This document shows, piece after piece, positions 15,346 through 24,339 of a stretch of 64,000 nt of DNA (its first letter is position 1; each line of letters starts with the position of its first letter). Source of the stretch: Pseudohoeflea suaedae (lineage in GTDB: Bacteria > Pseudomonadota > Alphaproteobacteria > Rhizobiales > Rhizobiaceae); the NCBI RefSeq assembly GCF_004354915.1, contig NZ_SMSI01000001.1, forward strand, positions 682,001-746,000. The letters run 5' to 3'. The notes under the pieces are model-generated. The model had not been told where the DNA came from. It was given only the letters and a program-made list of their open reading frames with translations, and did no database searches. The position numbers were made by a program, and so were the translations under genes.

Positions 15346-16490
15346 AACGACGCAATCCGGCTGCCTCCGGTCGCCCCGAGGGGTTTCCCGATCCGGGCTT
15401 CTGGCAGGGTCGCAAGGTTCTCCTGACCGGCCATACCGGCTTCAAGGGCGCTTGGATGCTCGAATGGCTGGAAGCCATGGGCGCGCATGTCACCGGCATG
15501 TCGCTTCAGCCGGAAGGCCCGGTTTCGCTCTTCGAGGGCCTGCATGGCACGGCGCGGCTCGAAGGCGAGATCACCGATATCCGCGACGAGGCCGAAGTCG
15601 CCCGCAGGGTGGCCGGGATCGAGCCGGAGATCGTCTTCCATCTCGCCGCGCAGTCCCTCGTCCGGCGTGGCTATGCCGATCCGCCGACGACCTATGCGGT
15701 CAATATCGGCGGCACGCTGAACGTTCTCAAGGCCGTTGCAGACGTCGGTTCCGCCCGCGCTGTCGTGGTGACGACCACCGACAAGGTCTACCGGAACGAC
15801 GGTAGCGGCCGTGCCTTCGTCGAGACCGATCCGCTCGGCGGCGAGGATCCTTATTCCAGGTCCAAGGCGATCTGCGAGATGGTCGTGTCCGCCTATCATG
15901 ATCCGCTCGAGGCGCTGGGCTGCCGCGTGGCTGCCGCCCGTGCCGGCAATGTCATCGGAGGCGGCGACTGGGCGGCGGACCGTCTGATCCCCGATGCCGT
16001 TCGCGCCTGGGGCCGCGGCGAGAAGCTGCAGGTGCGCCGGCCCGATGCCACGCGCCCCTTCCAGCATGTGCTCGAACCCCTCAGAGGCTACATGGTGCTG
16101 GCCGAAAAGCTCTGCGGCATCGCGCGCTGCGCGCCGGCCTATAATTTCGGCCCGTTCGAAGCGGGCGCCAAAGTGCGCGACGTGCTCGATCTCGTGGCCG
16201 GCCATTTCGATGGCGCGGCCATTGCCTATGCGGACCGCATCGAGGGTCTGCACGAAGCCGGAACCCTCTCGCTCGATCCCTCTCTGGCCGCCCGCGATCT
16301 CGGCGTCGCCCCGGTCTGGTCGCTGGAGGAGGGCATCGCCCACACCGCGACCTGGTACCGCAGCTTTGCCGACGGCGCCGATCCCCGCGATCTCTGCCTC
16401 GCCGACCGCATGGCCTATTTCGCCGCGCTGCTGAAAGCCGGGCATTCGAGGCAGGCCGATACTCCGGACGGAAACGCGGAGGTGGCATGA
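15336..16490 (+). CDS. rfbG: CDP-glucose 4,6-dehydratase
   Basis: Extended SDR enzyme converting CDP-glucose to CDP-4-keto-6-deoxyglucose. The NAD-binding motif lies in VLLTGHTGFKGAWMLEWL (TGxxGxxG near residue 32), and the sequence TTDKVYRN followed by DPYSRSKAICE supplies the catalytic Tyr and Lys. The chosen ATG at 15336 gives 384 residues; a GTG at 15342 overlapping the rfbF stop by 4 bases is an alternative. Product goes to the epimerase encoded next, whose start overlaps this stop (ATGA). The dehydratase call is strong because RfbF precedes it. Confidence 0.92.
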   Translation: MLVKRRNPAASGRPEGFPDPGFWQGRKVLLTGHTGFKGAWMLEWLEAMGAHVTGMSLQPEGPVSLFEGLHGTARLEGEITDIRDEAEVARRVAGIEPEIVFHLAAQSLVRRGYADPPTTYAVNIGGTLNVLKAVADVGSARAVVVTTTDKVYRNDGSGRAFVETDPLGGEDPYSRSKAICEMVVSAYHDPLEALGCRVAAARAGNVIGGGDWAADRLIPDAVRAWGRGEKLQVRRPDATRPFQHVLEPLRGYMVLAEKLCGIARCAPAYNFGPFEAGAKVRDVLDLVAGHFDGAAIAYADRIEGLHEAGTLSLDPSLAARDLGVAPVWSLEEGIAHTATWYRSFADGADPRDLCLADRMAYFAALLKAGHSRQADTPDGNAEVA

Positions 16491-17041
16491 GCCTCGATAT
16501 CGTGCAGCTTGCGGATGGCGGGGCCGACGGCCCGGCGCTGGTGCGGCGCGCGCCCTTCCGCGATGGCCGCGGCCAATTCTCCCGCCTGTTCGCGCGCGAG
16601 GAACTGGCAGCGGAAGGGCTCGGTTTCGAGATCGTCCACGTCAACCATTCGGCTACGATCGGCAAGGGCACGATCCGCGGCTTTCATTATCAGAAACCGC
16701 CGCATGGCGAGATCAAGCTCGTCTCCTGCATTCGCGGCGCCGTGCTCGACGTGGCGGTCGATATCCGCCCCGGCAGCCCGCGCCGTTTCAGGGCCTTATC
16801 GGCCGAACTGTCCGCCGGGAACGCCACGGCAATGCTGATCCCGGACGGTTTCGCGCACGGCTTTCAGGCGCTGACTGAGGAGGTGGAGCTCATCTATCTC
16901 CATTCGGCCGCCTATGTGGCCGATGCCGCCGACGGCTACCGCTTTGACGATCCGGCGATCGGTTTCGACTGGCCGCTCCAGCCGGCCAATCTCTCCGAGC
17001 GCGACCGCAACTGGCCGCTGACAGGCGAGCGCGCCCGATGA
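16487..17041 (+). CDS. Nucleotide-sugar 3,5-epimerase-like cupin (RfbC/RmlC family)
   Basis: 184-residue cupin that epimerises a 4-keto-6-deoxysugar nucleotide. Family landmarks are visible: GTIRGFHYQ with the catalytic His, an arginine/lysine-rich strand, and IPDGFAHGFQ before a Tyr-containing strand (ELIYLHSAAY). In this operon the likely substrate is CDP-4-keto-6-deoxyglucose, not the dTDP sugar of the classical rhamnose pathway; that is inferred from context. It overlaps the genes before and after it by 4 bases each (ATGA), indicating one transcript. Whether it inverts one or both centres cannot be told from sequence. Confidence 0.87.
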   Translation: MSLDIVQLADGGADGPALVRRAPFRDGRGQFSRLFAREELAAEGLGFEIVHVNHSATIGKGTIRGFHYQKPPHGEIKLVSCIRGAVLDVAVDIRPGSPRRFRALSAELSAGNATAMLIPDGFAHGFQALTEEVELIYLHSAAYVADAADGYRFDDPAIGFDWPLQPANLSERDRNWPLTGERAR

Positions 17042-18276
17042 CGGCGTCCATGTCATGCCGCCACTGCGGGGGAACGCATTTCGTTCCGTTTCTCGATCTC
17101 GGCCATGCCCCGCCGTCGAACTCCTATCTGTCCGGACCCGCGGCGATCGCAGCCGAAAAAACCTATCCGCTGGTCATCCGCACCTGCACCGGGTGCTGGC
17201 TGACGCAGACCGAGGATTTTGCCGACCGGGAGGAATTCTTCTCGGCCGATTATGCCTATTTCAGCTCGTTCTCCACCTCCTGGCTCGAACATGCGCGGGC
17301 CTATGTCGAGGCCATGCGGGCACGGTTCGGCCTCGGCGCACACAGCCTCGTCTGCGAAGTCGCGGCCAATGACGGCTATCTTCTGCGCCATGTGAAGGCG
17401 GCCGGCATTCCCTGTTACGGCATCGAACCGACCGCTTCGACGGCGCGCGCGGCCCGCGCTCTGGGCATCGATATCGTTGAGGCGTTTTTCGGCGCGCAGC
17501 TGGCGGGCCGGCTGTCCGGCGACGGAAGGCAGGCCGACCTGATCGCCGCCAACAATGTGCTGGCCCATGTGCCGGACATCAACGATTTCGCCCGCGGCTT
17601 CGCGCTTCTCCTCAAGCCCGAGGGCGTGGCGACCTTCGAGTTCCCCCATCTTCTCGAGATGGTGCAGGGCAGCCAGTTCGATACCGCCTATCACGAGCAC
17701 TATTCCTATCTGTCTTTGCTGGCTGTCGAAGCGGTGTTTCGCAGTGCGGGGCTGCGTGTCTTCGATGTTGAAACCACCCCCTGGCACGGCGGCAGCCTCC
17801 GCCTCTTCGCCTGCCGGGACGGCGCCTCACATGCGCAAAGTCCTGCCGTTGCGGCGATGCGGACGCGTGAAAGCGAAGCGGGTATGGATCAGCCCGGCTT
17901 CTACACCGGCTTTCAGGCCGAGGCCGGGCGCGTGCGCGACGAGTTCCTCGCCTTCCTCGCCGATGCGCGGGCCGCAGGATGGCGCGTGGCCGCCTACGGC
18001 GCGGCAGCCAAGGGCAACACGCTCCTCAACTTCGCGGGCGTGACGGCGGAGGATATCGCCTTCGTCGTCGACCGGAATCCCGCCAAGCAGGGCCGGCTCC
18101 TGCCGGGCTCGCACATCCCCGTCGTGGATGAGGCGTACCTGATTGCCCGGAAGCCTGACCGGGTGGTGATCCTCCCGTGGAACATCGAAACGGAAATCCG
18201 GAGCCAGCTTTCCTGTATCGCAGACTGGGGTGGGAAGTTCGTGACGGCCGTGCCCAAGTTGACGGTTCATCCGTAA
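17038..18276 (+). CDS. Sugar C-methyltransferase (SAM-dependent, NovU/TylC3-like)
   Basis: 412 residues with the three-part plan of deoxysugar C-methyltransferases. A zinc-binding N-terminus has CRHCGG and, about 40 residues later, CTGC. A SAM-binding domain follows with CEVAANDGYLLRHV and ANNVLAHVPD. The C-terminal domain has the motif YGAAAKGNTLLN typical of this family. These enzymes transfer a methyl group to a sugar carbon, usually C3, of a 4-keto-6-deoxy nucleotide sugar, making a branched sugar. As the last gene of the CDP-glucose operon it suggests a C-methyl-branched CDP-6-deoxysugar end product or intermediate (inference). No glycosyltransferase is adjacent. Confidence 0.85.
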   Translation: MTASMSCRHCGGTHFVPFLDLGHAPPSNSYLSGPAAIAAEKTYPLVIRTCTGCWLTQTEDFADREEFFSADYAYFSSFSTSWLEHARAYVEAMRARFGLGAHSLVCEVAANDGYLLRHVKAAGIPCYGIEPTASTARAARALGIDIVEAFFGAQLAGRLSGDGRQADLIAANNVLAHVPDINDFARGFALLLKPEGVATFEFPHLLEMVQGSQFDTAYHEHYSYLSLLAVEAVFRSAGLRVFDVETTPWHGGSLRLFACRDGASHAQSPAVAAMRTRESEAGMDQPGFYTGFQAEAGRVRDEFLAFLADARAAGWRVAAYGAAAKGNTLLNFAGVTAEDIAFVVDRNPAKQGRLLPGSHIPVVDEAYLIARKPDRVVILPWNIETEIRSQLSCIADWGGKFVTAVPKLTVHP

Positions 18277-18335
18277 GTCAAGGCAAACACAAGAGGGGCG
18301 CCCGGAATCCCGCCGCGAGCCGGAGGGAGACGAAA

Positions 18336-19481
18336 TCAGCGCCGGCGATTGCGCAATTTGCGGATGACGCTCGCCACGCGGTCCTGATCGCCCTCGCTCA
18401 TGTCGTGATAGCTCGGCAGGTTGATCGCACGGTTCGGGATGTCATGCGCATTGATGGTCGCGGGATCGTCCTCGAACATCGGCAGCGATGAGAGCGGCCA
18501 GAAGAACACCCGCGCGTCGATCGCTTCGGCCCTGAACGCGTCCATCAGCCTTTCGCGCGTGATGCCGGTATCGGGCGCAAACACCGCTGTCGGCATCCAG
18601 TAACCGTTCGTGGTGCCTTCCGGTTCGGCATTCAGCGTCACGCCGTCGAGATCGCCGAGAAGCGACTGATAGCGCGTCATGATCCGCCGCTTGCCGGCAA
18701 TCAGCTCGGCGATCCGCTCCACCTGCGCGCAACCGATCGCCGCCTGGACGTTCGCCATCTTGAACTTGTAGCCGGTCACCGTCGGGAAGAACTGCCGCGG
18801 CTCGCACGCGTCGCGCCCATGATTGGCGAGCTGGTCGACGCGGGCCGCAAGCTCCGTGTCGCTGGTCGCGAACATGCCGCCTTCGCCCGTCGTCACCGTC
18901 TTGGTGCCGTGGAAGGAGAAGGTGCCGAATGTCCCCATCGAGCCGGCGCGGCGCGCGCCCCAGGCAGAGCCGATCGCTTCCGCCGCATCCTCGATGATGG
19001 CGATGCCGTGTTTCCGGCCGATTTCGCCAAGCGCGTCCATGTCGCACATCGAGCCGTAGAGATGCGTGGCGATGATCGCCTTGGTGCGCGGCGTGATCGC
19101 GGCCTCGGCGAGCGCCGGGTCGATGCACCAGGTATCGGGCAGAATGTCGACGAAGACCGGGGTCGCGCCGAGATGGACGATCGGCGCGGCGGTGGCGATC
19201 CAGTTCGTATCCGCCAGTATCACCTCGTCGCCGGGGCCGATGCCGAGTGCTGCAAGCCCCAGATGCATCGCGCCCGTGCAGCTCGATGTCGCAATGGCGC
19301 GCCCAACGCCAAGATGGGCGGCAAAGCCCGCCTCGAAACGATGGATGTAATCATAGCAGCGCGGCCCCCAGCCGTTGCGCGCCGCATCGGTCGCATATTC
19401 GACCTCGAGGTCGGAAATCGAGGGGCGCGTATAGGCGATTGGCGCCGGCTTGTCGTCGTCTCGGGTGTCGGAAGCGGTCAT
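18336..19481 (-). CDS. DegT/DnrJ/EryC1 family sugar aminotransferase
   Basis: PLP-dependent aminotransferase of nucleotide-sugar pathways, 381 residues from the ATG at 19481 (a longer frame to 19622 adds residues unlike the family). It has the family stretch FSFHGTKTVTTGEGGM, with K194 as the PLP lysine; a lysine here argues against the RfbH 3-dehydratase subgroup, which has histidine. EDAAEAIGS supplies the PLP-nitrogen Asp. It converges on the CDP-sugar operon, so it may act on a related keto-sugar, but it is on the opposite strand and could serve a different sugar. The nearest functional relatives are perosamine-type synthases. Substrate uncertain. Confidence 0.85.
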   Translation of the reverse strand: MTASDTRDDDKPAPIAYTRPSISDLEVEYATDAARNGWGPRCYDYIHRFEAGFAAHLGVGRAIATSSCTGAMHLGLAALGIGPGDEVILADTNWIATAAPIVHLGATPVFVDILPDTWCIDPALAEAAITPRTKAIIATHLYGSMCDMDALGEIGRKHGIAIIEDAAEAIGSAWGARRAGSMGTFGTFSFHGTKTVTTGEGGMFATSDTELAARVDQLANHGRDACEPRQFFPTVTGYKFKMANVQAAIGCAQVERIAELIAGKRRIMTRYQSLLGDLDGVTLNAEPEGTTNGYWMPTAVFAPDTGITRERLMDAFRAEAIDARVFFWPLSSLPMFEDDPATINAHDIPNRAINLPSYHDMSEGDQDRVASVIRKLRNRRR

Positions 19482-19614
19482 GATGCAGCCATCGGTTTTG
19501 TCGCGCGCCACCCTAGCGGCCCGAACCTGCGCGGAGATTGCGGTGCGCGCGTTTTTGCCTTGGCTCGCACGCCGCAAAAGTGGCAAGAGAGAGGAAGCAG
19601 AACAGGAGACTTCC

Positions 19615-20469
19615 ATGCGCACAGTTTATGTGAACGGCGAGTATGTGCCGGAGAACGAAGCGAAGATCTCGGTATTCGACCGGGGTTTTCTCATGGCGGA
19701 CGCGATCTACGAAGTCGCAGCCGTGCTCGACGGCAAGCTCACCGACTTCCCGGCCCATATCAAGCGGCTTCACCGCTCGGCCGGTGAGCTCGGCATGCGC
19801 GTGGATGTTTCCGACGACGAACTGCTTGAAATCCATCGCGAGCTCATCCGCCTGAACGGCGTCGATCAGGGCATGGTCTATTTGCAGATGACCCGCGGCG
19901 CCACCGATCGCGACTTCGTCTTCGACACCGATGCGCTGACCCCGTCGCTCGTCCTGTTCACCCAGAAGAAGGAGCTGATCGACACCGGTGTCGCCAGAAA
20001 CGGCATGAAGGTCATTACCGTCGAGGACAAGCGCTGGGGCCGTTGCGACATCAAGACCACGCAGCTTCTCTACCCCTCGCTTGCAAAGATGGAAGCCAAG
20101 AAGGCCGGCGCGGACGACGCCTGGCTGGTGCGCGACGGCGAGATCACCGAGGGCAGCTCCAACAACGCCTATATCGTGACGAAGGACGGCGCCATCGTGA
20201 CCCGTCCGCTGTCAAACTCGATCCTGCCCGGTATCACCCGCGCCACCCTGATCGCCTATGCGGAAGAGACCGGCACCAGGATCGAGGAGCGCGTCTTCAC
20301 CGTGAAGGAAGCGCACGAAGCCGCGGAAGCCTTCATCACGTCCGCTTCGGTTTTCGTCGGCCCGGTCGTGTCCATCGACGGCGTTCAGCTGTCGGATGGA
20401 AAGCCGGGGCCTGTCACCACAAGGCTGCGCGAACTCTATATCGCCGAGAGCCGCAAGCGCCTTCTCTAG
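19615..20469 (+). CDS. dat: D-amino-acid aminotransferase (fold-type IV PLP enzyme)
   Basis: 284 residues from the ATG at 19615, with AGGAG upstream; the frame extends further 5' but the family start is MRTVYVNGEYVPENEAKISV. Transaminates D-amino acids such as D-alanine with 2-oxoglutarate and can supply D-glutamate for cell wall. Landmarks are FDRGFLMADAIYEV, the PLP lysine K147 in CDIKTTQLL, and EGSSNNAYIV before the PLP phosphate site. A branched-chain or aminodeoxychorismate role is less likely because of the GRCDIKTT context. It is divergent from the DegT gene with 133 bases between starts. Confidence 0.85.
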   Translation: MRTVYVNGEYVPENEAKISVFDRGFLMADAIYEVAAVLDGKLTDFPAHIKRLHRSAGELGMRVDVSDDELLEIHRELIRLNGVDQGMVYLQMTRGATDRDFVFDTDALTPSLVLFTQKKELIDTGVARNGMKVITVEDKRWGRCDIKTTQLLYPSLAKMEAKKAGADDAWLVRDGEITEGSSNNAYIVTKDGAIVTRPLSNSILPGITRATLIAYAEETGTRIEERVFTVKEAHEAAEAFITSASVFVGPVVSIDGVQLSDGKPGPVTTRLRELYIAESRKRLL

Positions 20470-20477
20470 GCTAAGCG

Positions 20478-21266
20478 TCAGACGGAGCGGATCGCCCCGC
20501 CGTCACAACGGATCTGCGAGCCGGAAATGTAGCTCGCCCGCTCCGAAACGAGAAACGCACCGACGGAGCCGAATTCGTCGGTGCGGCCATAGCGGCCAGC
20601 CGGAATATCTGCCTTTGCCGCTTCGGACACAGCAGCTACATCGCGGCCGGTGCGCTCGGCGTTGGCCGCGTCGAGCTGCTTGAGCCGGTCGGTCTCGATC
20701 CGTCCCGGCAGCAGCATGTTGAAGGTCAGGCCTTCGCCGCTCAGCTCGTTCGCCATCGACTTCGACCAGCCGACGAGCGAGGCGCGGATGGCGTTCGAAA
20801 GGCCGAGATTGGGGATCGGCTGGATGACGCCGGAAGAGGCGATCGTCAGCACCCGGCCCCACTGCCGCTCGCGCATTTCGGGAATGACCAGCCCGGCCAG
20901 TTCCATCACCCGCAGCACCATGACTTCATACTGCTTGCGCACGACATCGACGTCCGCTTGGTACATCGCACCCGGAGGCGGGCCGCCGGTATTGTTGACG
21001 AGGATGTCGATGCCGCCGAGCTTCTCGCGGCTCTGCGCGACGAGTGTCTTTGGCGTTGCCGGATCCGAGAGGTCGGCGACGATCCCATAGGCCGTGCCCG
21101 CACCTTGCGCGTTGATGGCGTCGACTTCGCTTTTCAGCTTGTCGCCGTCACGGCCGGTCATCACCACGTCGGCGCCTTCGGCCGCGATCGCCTGCGCCAC
21201 GCTCAGGCCCAGCCCGCGTGAGGATGAAAGCACCAGCGCGCGTTTCGATGTCAGTCCGAGATCCAT
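20478..21266 (-). CDS. SDR-family oxidoreductase-like protein with atypical active site
   Basis: 262 residues from the ATG at 21266. The Rossmann core of short-chain dehydrogenases is clear: [18 protein letters not shown] as the nucleotide loop and NNTGGPPPG in place of NNAG. The active site is unusual. After the Ser strand (TIASSG) the Tyr-x3-Lys pair is replaced by S-N-A-I-R, so the classical catalytic Tyr and Lys are absent. A known group of ketoacyl-ACP-reductase-like SDRs shares this loss. Its reaction is not known and reductase activity should not be assumed. It converges on the D-amino-acid aminotransferase gene with 8 bases between. Confidence 0.8.
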   Translation of the reverse strand: MDLGLTSKRALVLSSSRGLGLSVAQAIAAEGADVVMTGRDGDKLKSEVDAINAQGAGTAYGIVADLSDPATPKTLVAQSREKLGGIDILVNNTGGPPPGAMYQADVDVVRKQYEVMVLRVMELAGLVIPEMRERQWGRVLTIASSGVIQPIPNLGLSNAIRASLVGWSKSMANELSGEGLTFNMLLPGRIETDRLKQLDAANAERTGRDVAAVSEAAKADIPAGRYGRTDEFGSVGAFLVSERASYISGSQIRCDGGAIRSV

Positions 21267-21402
21267 GGGTGTTCTCTCCTTGTCTGCGTCGCGGCCTTGC
21301 ACCATTCTGGTCTGGCGCTTAAAGCCCTGGGCGACACACAAACGTTATCCGGCGGCGGCGGTCAAGCGCCCGGACCGGGTGGCGGCGAAAGACGAGGACG
21401 GC

Positions 21403-22443
21403 ATGAAGACGATCGAAATCCCGCGCCCGGACGACTGGCACCTGCATCTGCGCGACGGCGCCATGATGGAGGCGGTGACGCCGGAAAGCGCGCGCCACTT
21501 CGCCCGTGCCATCATTATGCCCAATCTGGTGCCGCCGGTCGTCACCCGGGCCGATGCCGAAGCCTATCGCGAGCGCATCATCGCCTGCGTGCCGGAAGGC
21601 GCGGATTTCACGCCGCTGATGACGCTCTATCTGACCGAAAGCACCGACCCCTCCGACGTTGCTGATGCCTTCACCTCCGGCGTGGCGCGCGCGGTGAAAC
21701 TCTATCCGGCGGGGGCGACCACCAATTCCCATTCCGGCGTGCGCGACCTCGACAAGGTCATGGGCGTTCTCGAGACCATGGCCGAAATCGGCATGACGCT
21801 CTGCATCCACGGCGAGGTGACCAGCAGCGATGTCGATATATTCGACCGCGAGAAGGTCTTCATCGACACTGTTCTCGATCCGCTGCGCCGGCGCCTGCCC
21901 GAACTCCACATCACGATGGAACACATCACCACCAAGGACGGCGTGGATTATGTGGCGGGCGCGGAGACCAACCTCGCCGCCTCGATCACCACGCACCATC
22001 TGATGATCAACCGCAACGCCATCCTCGCCGGCGGCATTCGTCCGCATTACTATTGCCTGCCTGTCGCCAAGCGCGAGCTCCATCGCCTGGCTCTCAGGAA
22101 GGCGGCCACCTCGGGTGATGCGCGCTTCTTCCTCGGCACGGATTCGGCGCCCCACGTCGATCCGATGAAGGAATGCGGCTGCGGCTGTGCCGGCATTTTT
22201 ACCGCCACCAACACCATGGCCTGTCTGGCCCAGGTCTTCGAGGAAGAGAACGCGCTCGACACCCTCGCCGCCTTCACCTCTGTCAACGGCTCCGCCTGGT
22301 ACGGGCTGCCGGTCAATGAGACGAAACTGACGCTCGTGCGCCATGACGAACCGGTGGAATTCCCCGAGCGCATCCAGACCGGAGCCGGCACTGTCACCGT
22401 CTTCGACCCGATGACGCCGGTCTACTGGAGCGTGGAGGACTAG
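21403..22443 (+). CDS. pyrC: Dihydroorotase
   Basis: Zinc amidohydrolase that cyclises N-carbamoyl-aspartate to dihydroorotate in pyrimidine synthesis. 346 residues, the class II (E. coli PyrC-like) length. H13-x-H15 in the motif WHLHLRDG binds zinc, [12 protein letters not shown] holds the lysine expected to be carboxylated, MEHITT and ITTHHL supply further His, and LGTDSAPH gives the catalytic Asp. GAGG precedes the ATG at 21403. pyrE follows after 242 bases, so this is a pyrimidine gene pair. Confidence 0.96.
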   Translation: MKTIEIPRPDDWHLHLRDGAMMEAVTPESARHFARAIIMPNLVPPVVTRADAEAYRERIIACVPEGADFTPLMTLYLTESTDPSDVADAFTSGVARAVKLYPAGATTNSHSGVRDLDKVMGVLETMAEIGMTLCIHGEVTSSDVDIFDREKVFIDTVLDPLRRRLPELHITMEHITTKDGVDYVAGAETNLAASITTHHLMINRNAILAGGIRPHYYCLPVAKRELHRLALRKAATSGDARFFLGTDSAPHVDPMKECGCGCAGIFTATNTMACLAQVFEEENALDTLAAFTSVNGSAWYGLPVNETKLTLVRHDEPVEFPERIQTGAGTVTVFDPMTPVYWSVED

Positions 22444-22486
22444 GGGCCTCACAAGCGGGCGAGGACGTGCCAGGCGCAATCCGCCC

Positions 22487-22516
22487 CTCGTCATTCCCGG
22501 TCTTGACCCGAGGCAA
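22487..22516 (+). repeat. Degenerate palindromic element, copy 4
   Basis: ctcgtcattcccggtcttga resembles the element at 1519-1550 but the right arm is decayed. It faces a second degenerate copy at 22571-22601, repeating the inverted-pair arrangement seen at 1657-1817. Confidence 0.5.
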
Positions 22517-22570
22517 GCGCCGGCGCCGCCATAGCCCCGAGAATTCAATTCGTGATGCGGACGAGGCGGC

Positions 22571-22601
22571 GTGGATGCCCGGATCGGCTCCGGTCATGAC
22601 G
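22571..22601 (-). repeat. Degenerate palindromic element, copy 5 (inverted)
   Basis: gtggatgcccggatcggctc followed by cggtcatgacg is the reverse complement of the same element as 1657-1690, with several mismatches. It lies in the 242-base pyrC-pyrE gap. Confidence 0.5.
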
Positions 22602-22686
22602 ATGGAGAGAACTGTGCGCGGCATCCGCCCCATGCTTCTCATCGCGCACGACTGCTGCTAATCGGTAAGGCGACAAAGAGGTGCCC

Positions 22687-23385
22687 ATGTTTTCCAACAG
22701 TTTCCCTGACAAGGAGCGGATGGCCGAGTTGTTCGCCGCCCAGCTTCTCGAGATCGGCGCAGTCCATTTCAATGCGACCGAACCCTACAAGCTGGCGTCC
22801 GGCATGGTCAGTCCGGTCTATATCGACTGCCGCAAGCTGATTTCCTATCCGCGCATCCGCTCGGCGATCATGGATTTTGCCGCCGCCACGATCCTCTCGG
22901 AAGCCGGCTTCGAGCAGTTCGACTGCGTGGCTGGCGGCGAGACGGCGGGCATCCCCTTTGCTGCCTTTCTGGCCGAGCGTCTCGGCCTGCCGATGATCTA
23001 CGTGCGCAAGCAGCCTAAGGGCCACGGGCGCAATGCGCAGATCGAGGGTGAATTGAAGGAAGGCTCGCGGGTTCTGGTCATCGAGGATCTGACGACCGTC
23101 GGCGGCTCGATGTTCAAGTTCATCGACGCCATCCGCGCGGCCGGCTCGACCGTCGATCACGGCATGGCGCTGTTCTATTACGGCATCTTCCCGGAAGCCG
23201 AGGAGCGTTTCGCCAACGGCAAGGTGAAGCTGCACAACATCGCCACCTGGCGTGACGTGCTGGAAGTCGCCACCGAGCGCTGGGCCTTCGATGCCGAAAC
23301 GCTCGAATCGGTCGGCAGGTTTCTCGACGCACCGCTCGAATGGTCGGCAGCCCACGGTGGCGTCGGCGAACTGCCGAAGAGCTGA
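22687..23385 (+). CDS. pyrE: Orotate phosphoribosyltransferase
   Basis: Joins orotate to PRPP to form orotidine 5'-phosphate. 232 residues from the ATG at 22687; AAAGAGG sits just upstream and overlaps a GTG at 22681 that would add two residues. The PRPP-binding motif [13 protein letters not shown] is present, and the loop [16 protein letters not shown] carries the catalytic lysine and the flexible segment. The sequence [17 protein letters not shown] is typical of the rhizobial form. Partner gene pyrC lies upstream; a fructokinase follows 30 bases later. Confidence 0.95.
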   Translation: MFSNSFPDKERMAELFAAQLLEIGAVHFNATEPYKLASGMVSPVYIDCRKLISYPRIRSAIMDFAAATILSEAGFEQFDCVAGGETAGIPFAAFLAERLGLPMIYVRKQPKGHGRNAQIEGELKEGSRVLVIEDLTTVGGSMFKFIDAIRAAGSTVDHGMALFYYGIFPEAEERFANGKVKLHNIATWRDVLEVATERWAFDAETLESVGRFLDAPLEWSAAHGGVGELPKS

Positions 23386-23415
23386 ACCGGCTATCTGGCG
23401 CCAGGGAGGACGACG

Positions 23416-24339
23416 ATGATCATTTCATGTGGCGAGGCACTCATCGACATGCTGCCGCGCAGGAGCGAGGCGGGCGAGGAGGCTTTCGCGCCCTATGCCG
23501 GCGGCGCGGTGTTCAATACGGCCATCGCACTGGGGCGCCTGGGCGTTCCGTCGGGCTTCTTCACCGGCCTGTCGTCCGATATGTTCGGGGACGTGCTGCG
23601 CCAGTCCCTCGATGACAGCAAGGTCGATCATTCCTTCTGCGCCACGCTCGACCTGCATACCACGCTCGCCTTCGTCAAGCTGACGAACGGGCATGCGAGC
23701 TACGCCTTCTTCGACGAAAACACCGCCGGACGGATGATCACCGAAAAGCATCTGCCCAACCTCGACGATGAGGTCAGCGCCATGCATTTCGGTGCGATCA
23801 GCCTGATCTCCGAGCCCTGCGGCTCAACCTATGAAGCGCTGATGGCGCGTGAGCACGGAAAGCGCGTGATCTCGCTCGATCCCAATATCCGCCCGTCTTT
23901 CATCAAGGATACCGAGGCACACCGCGCCCGCATCGACCGGATGATCGGCATGTCGGATATCCTCAAGCTGTCCGATGAGGATCTCGACTGGTTCGGCATG
24001 GAAGGAATGGAGCAGGCGGCCAGGATCTGGCTCGACCGCGGCGTGAAAATGGTGGTGATCACCCGGGGCGCGGACGGTGCCGTGTGTTTCACCAGTGAGC
24101 ACAAGATCGAGGTCATGGGCGTGAAGGTCGATGTCGCCGATACGGTCGGCGCCGGTGACACCTTCAATGCCGGAATGCTCGCAAGCCTCCATCGCGCCGG
24201 ACAGCTCGACAAGGGCGCCATCGCCGGTCTGTCCGGCGACGACATTCACGATGCGCTGCTCTGGGGTGCGAAGGCTGCGGCCGTGACCGTCTCCCGGCCC
24301 GGCGCAAACCCGCCATGGGCCGAAGAGATCGGATTCTGA
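23416..24339 (+). CDS. frk: Fructokinase-like PfkB sugar kinase
   Basis: Phosphorylates fructose (or a similar sugar) with ATP. 307 residues; it begins IISCGEALIDMLPR, the start typical of PfkB fructokinases, has a YAGGAVFNTAIALGRLG first signature, and ends with GAGDTFNAG, catalytic Asp 248. GGGAGGA precedes the ATG. Glucose-6-phosphate isomerase is encoded convergently with no gap between the two stops (24339 and 24340), which supports a place in hexose metabolism. The exact sugar is inferred. Confidence 0.83.
   Translation: MIISCGEALIDMLPRRSEAGEEAFAPYAGGAVFNTAIALGRLGVPSGFFTGLSSDMFGDVLRQSLDDSKVDHSFCATLDLHTTLAFVKLTNGHASYAFFDENTAGRMITEKHLPNLDDEVSAMHFGAISLISEPCGSTYEALMAREHGKRVISLDPNIRPSFIKDTEAHRARIDRMIGMSDILKLSDEDLDWFGMEGMEQAARIWLDRGVKMVVITRGADGAVCFTSEHKIEVMGVKVDVADTVGAGDTFNAGMLASLHRAGQLDKGAIAGLSGDDIHDALLWGAKAAAVTVSRPGANPPWAEEIGF

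Noticed and set aside
18336-19481. RfbH-type CDP-4-keto-6-deoxyglucose 3-dehydratase
   Set aside because: The PLP position is Lys (K194), while RfbH enzymes have His there, so a normal aminotransferase is the better call.
19482-19622. Longer start for the DegT aminotransferase gene (to 19622)
   Set aside because: The added residues are Arg/Ala-rich, do not resemble the family N-terminus, and overlap the promoter and 5' end of the divergent D-amino-acid aminotransferase gene.
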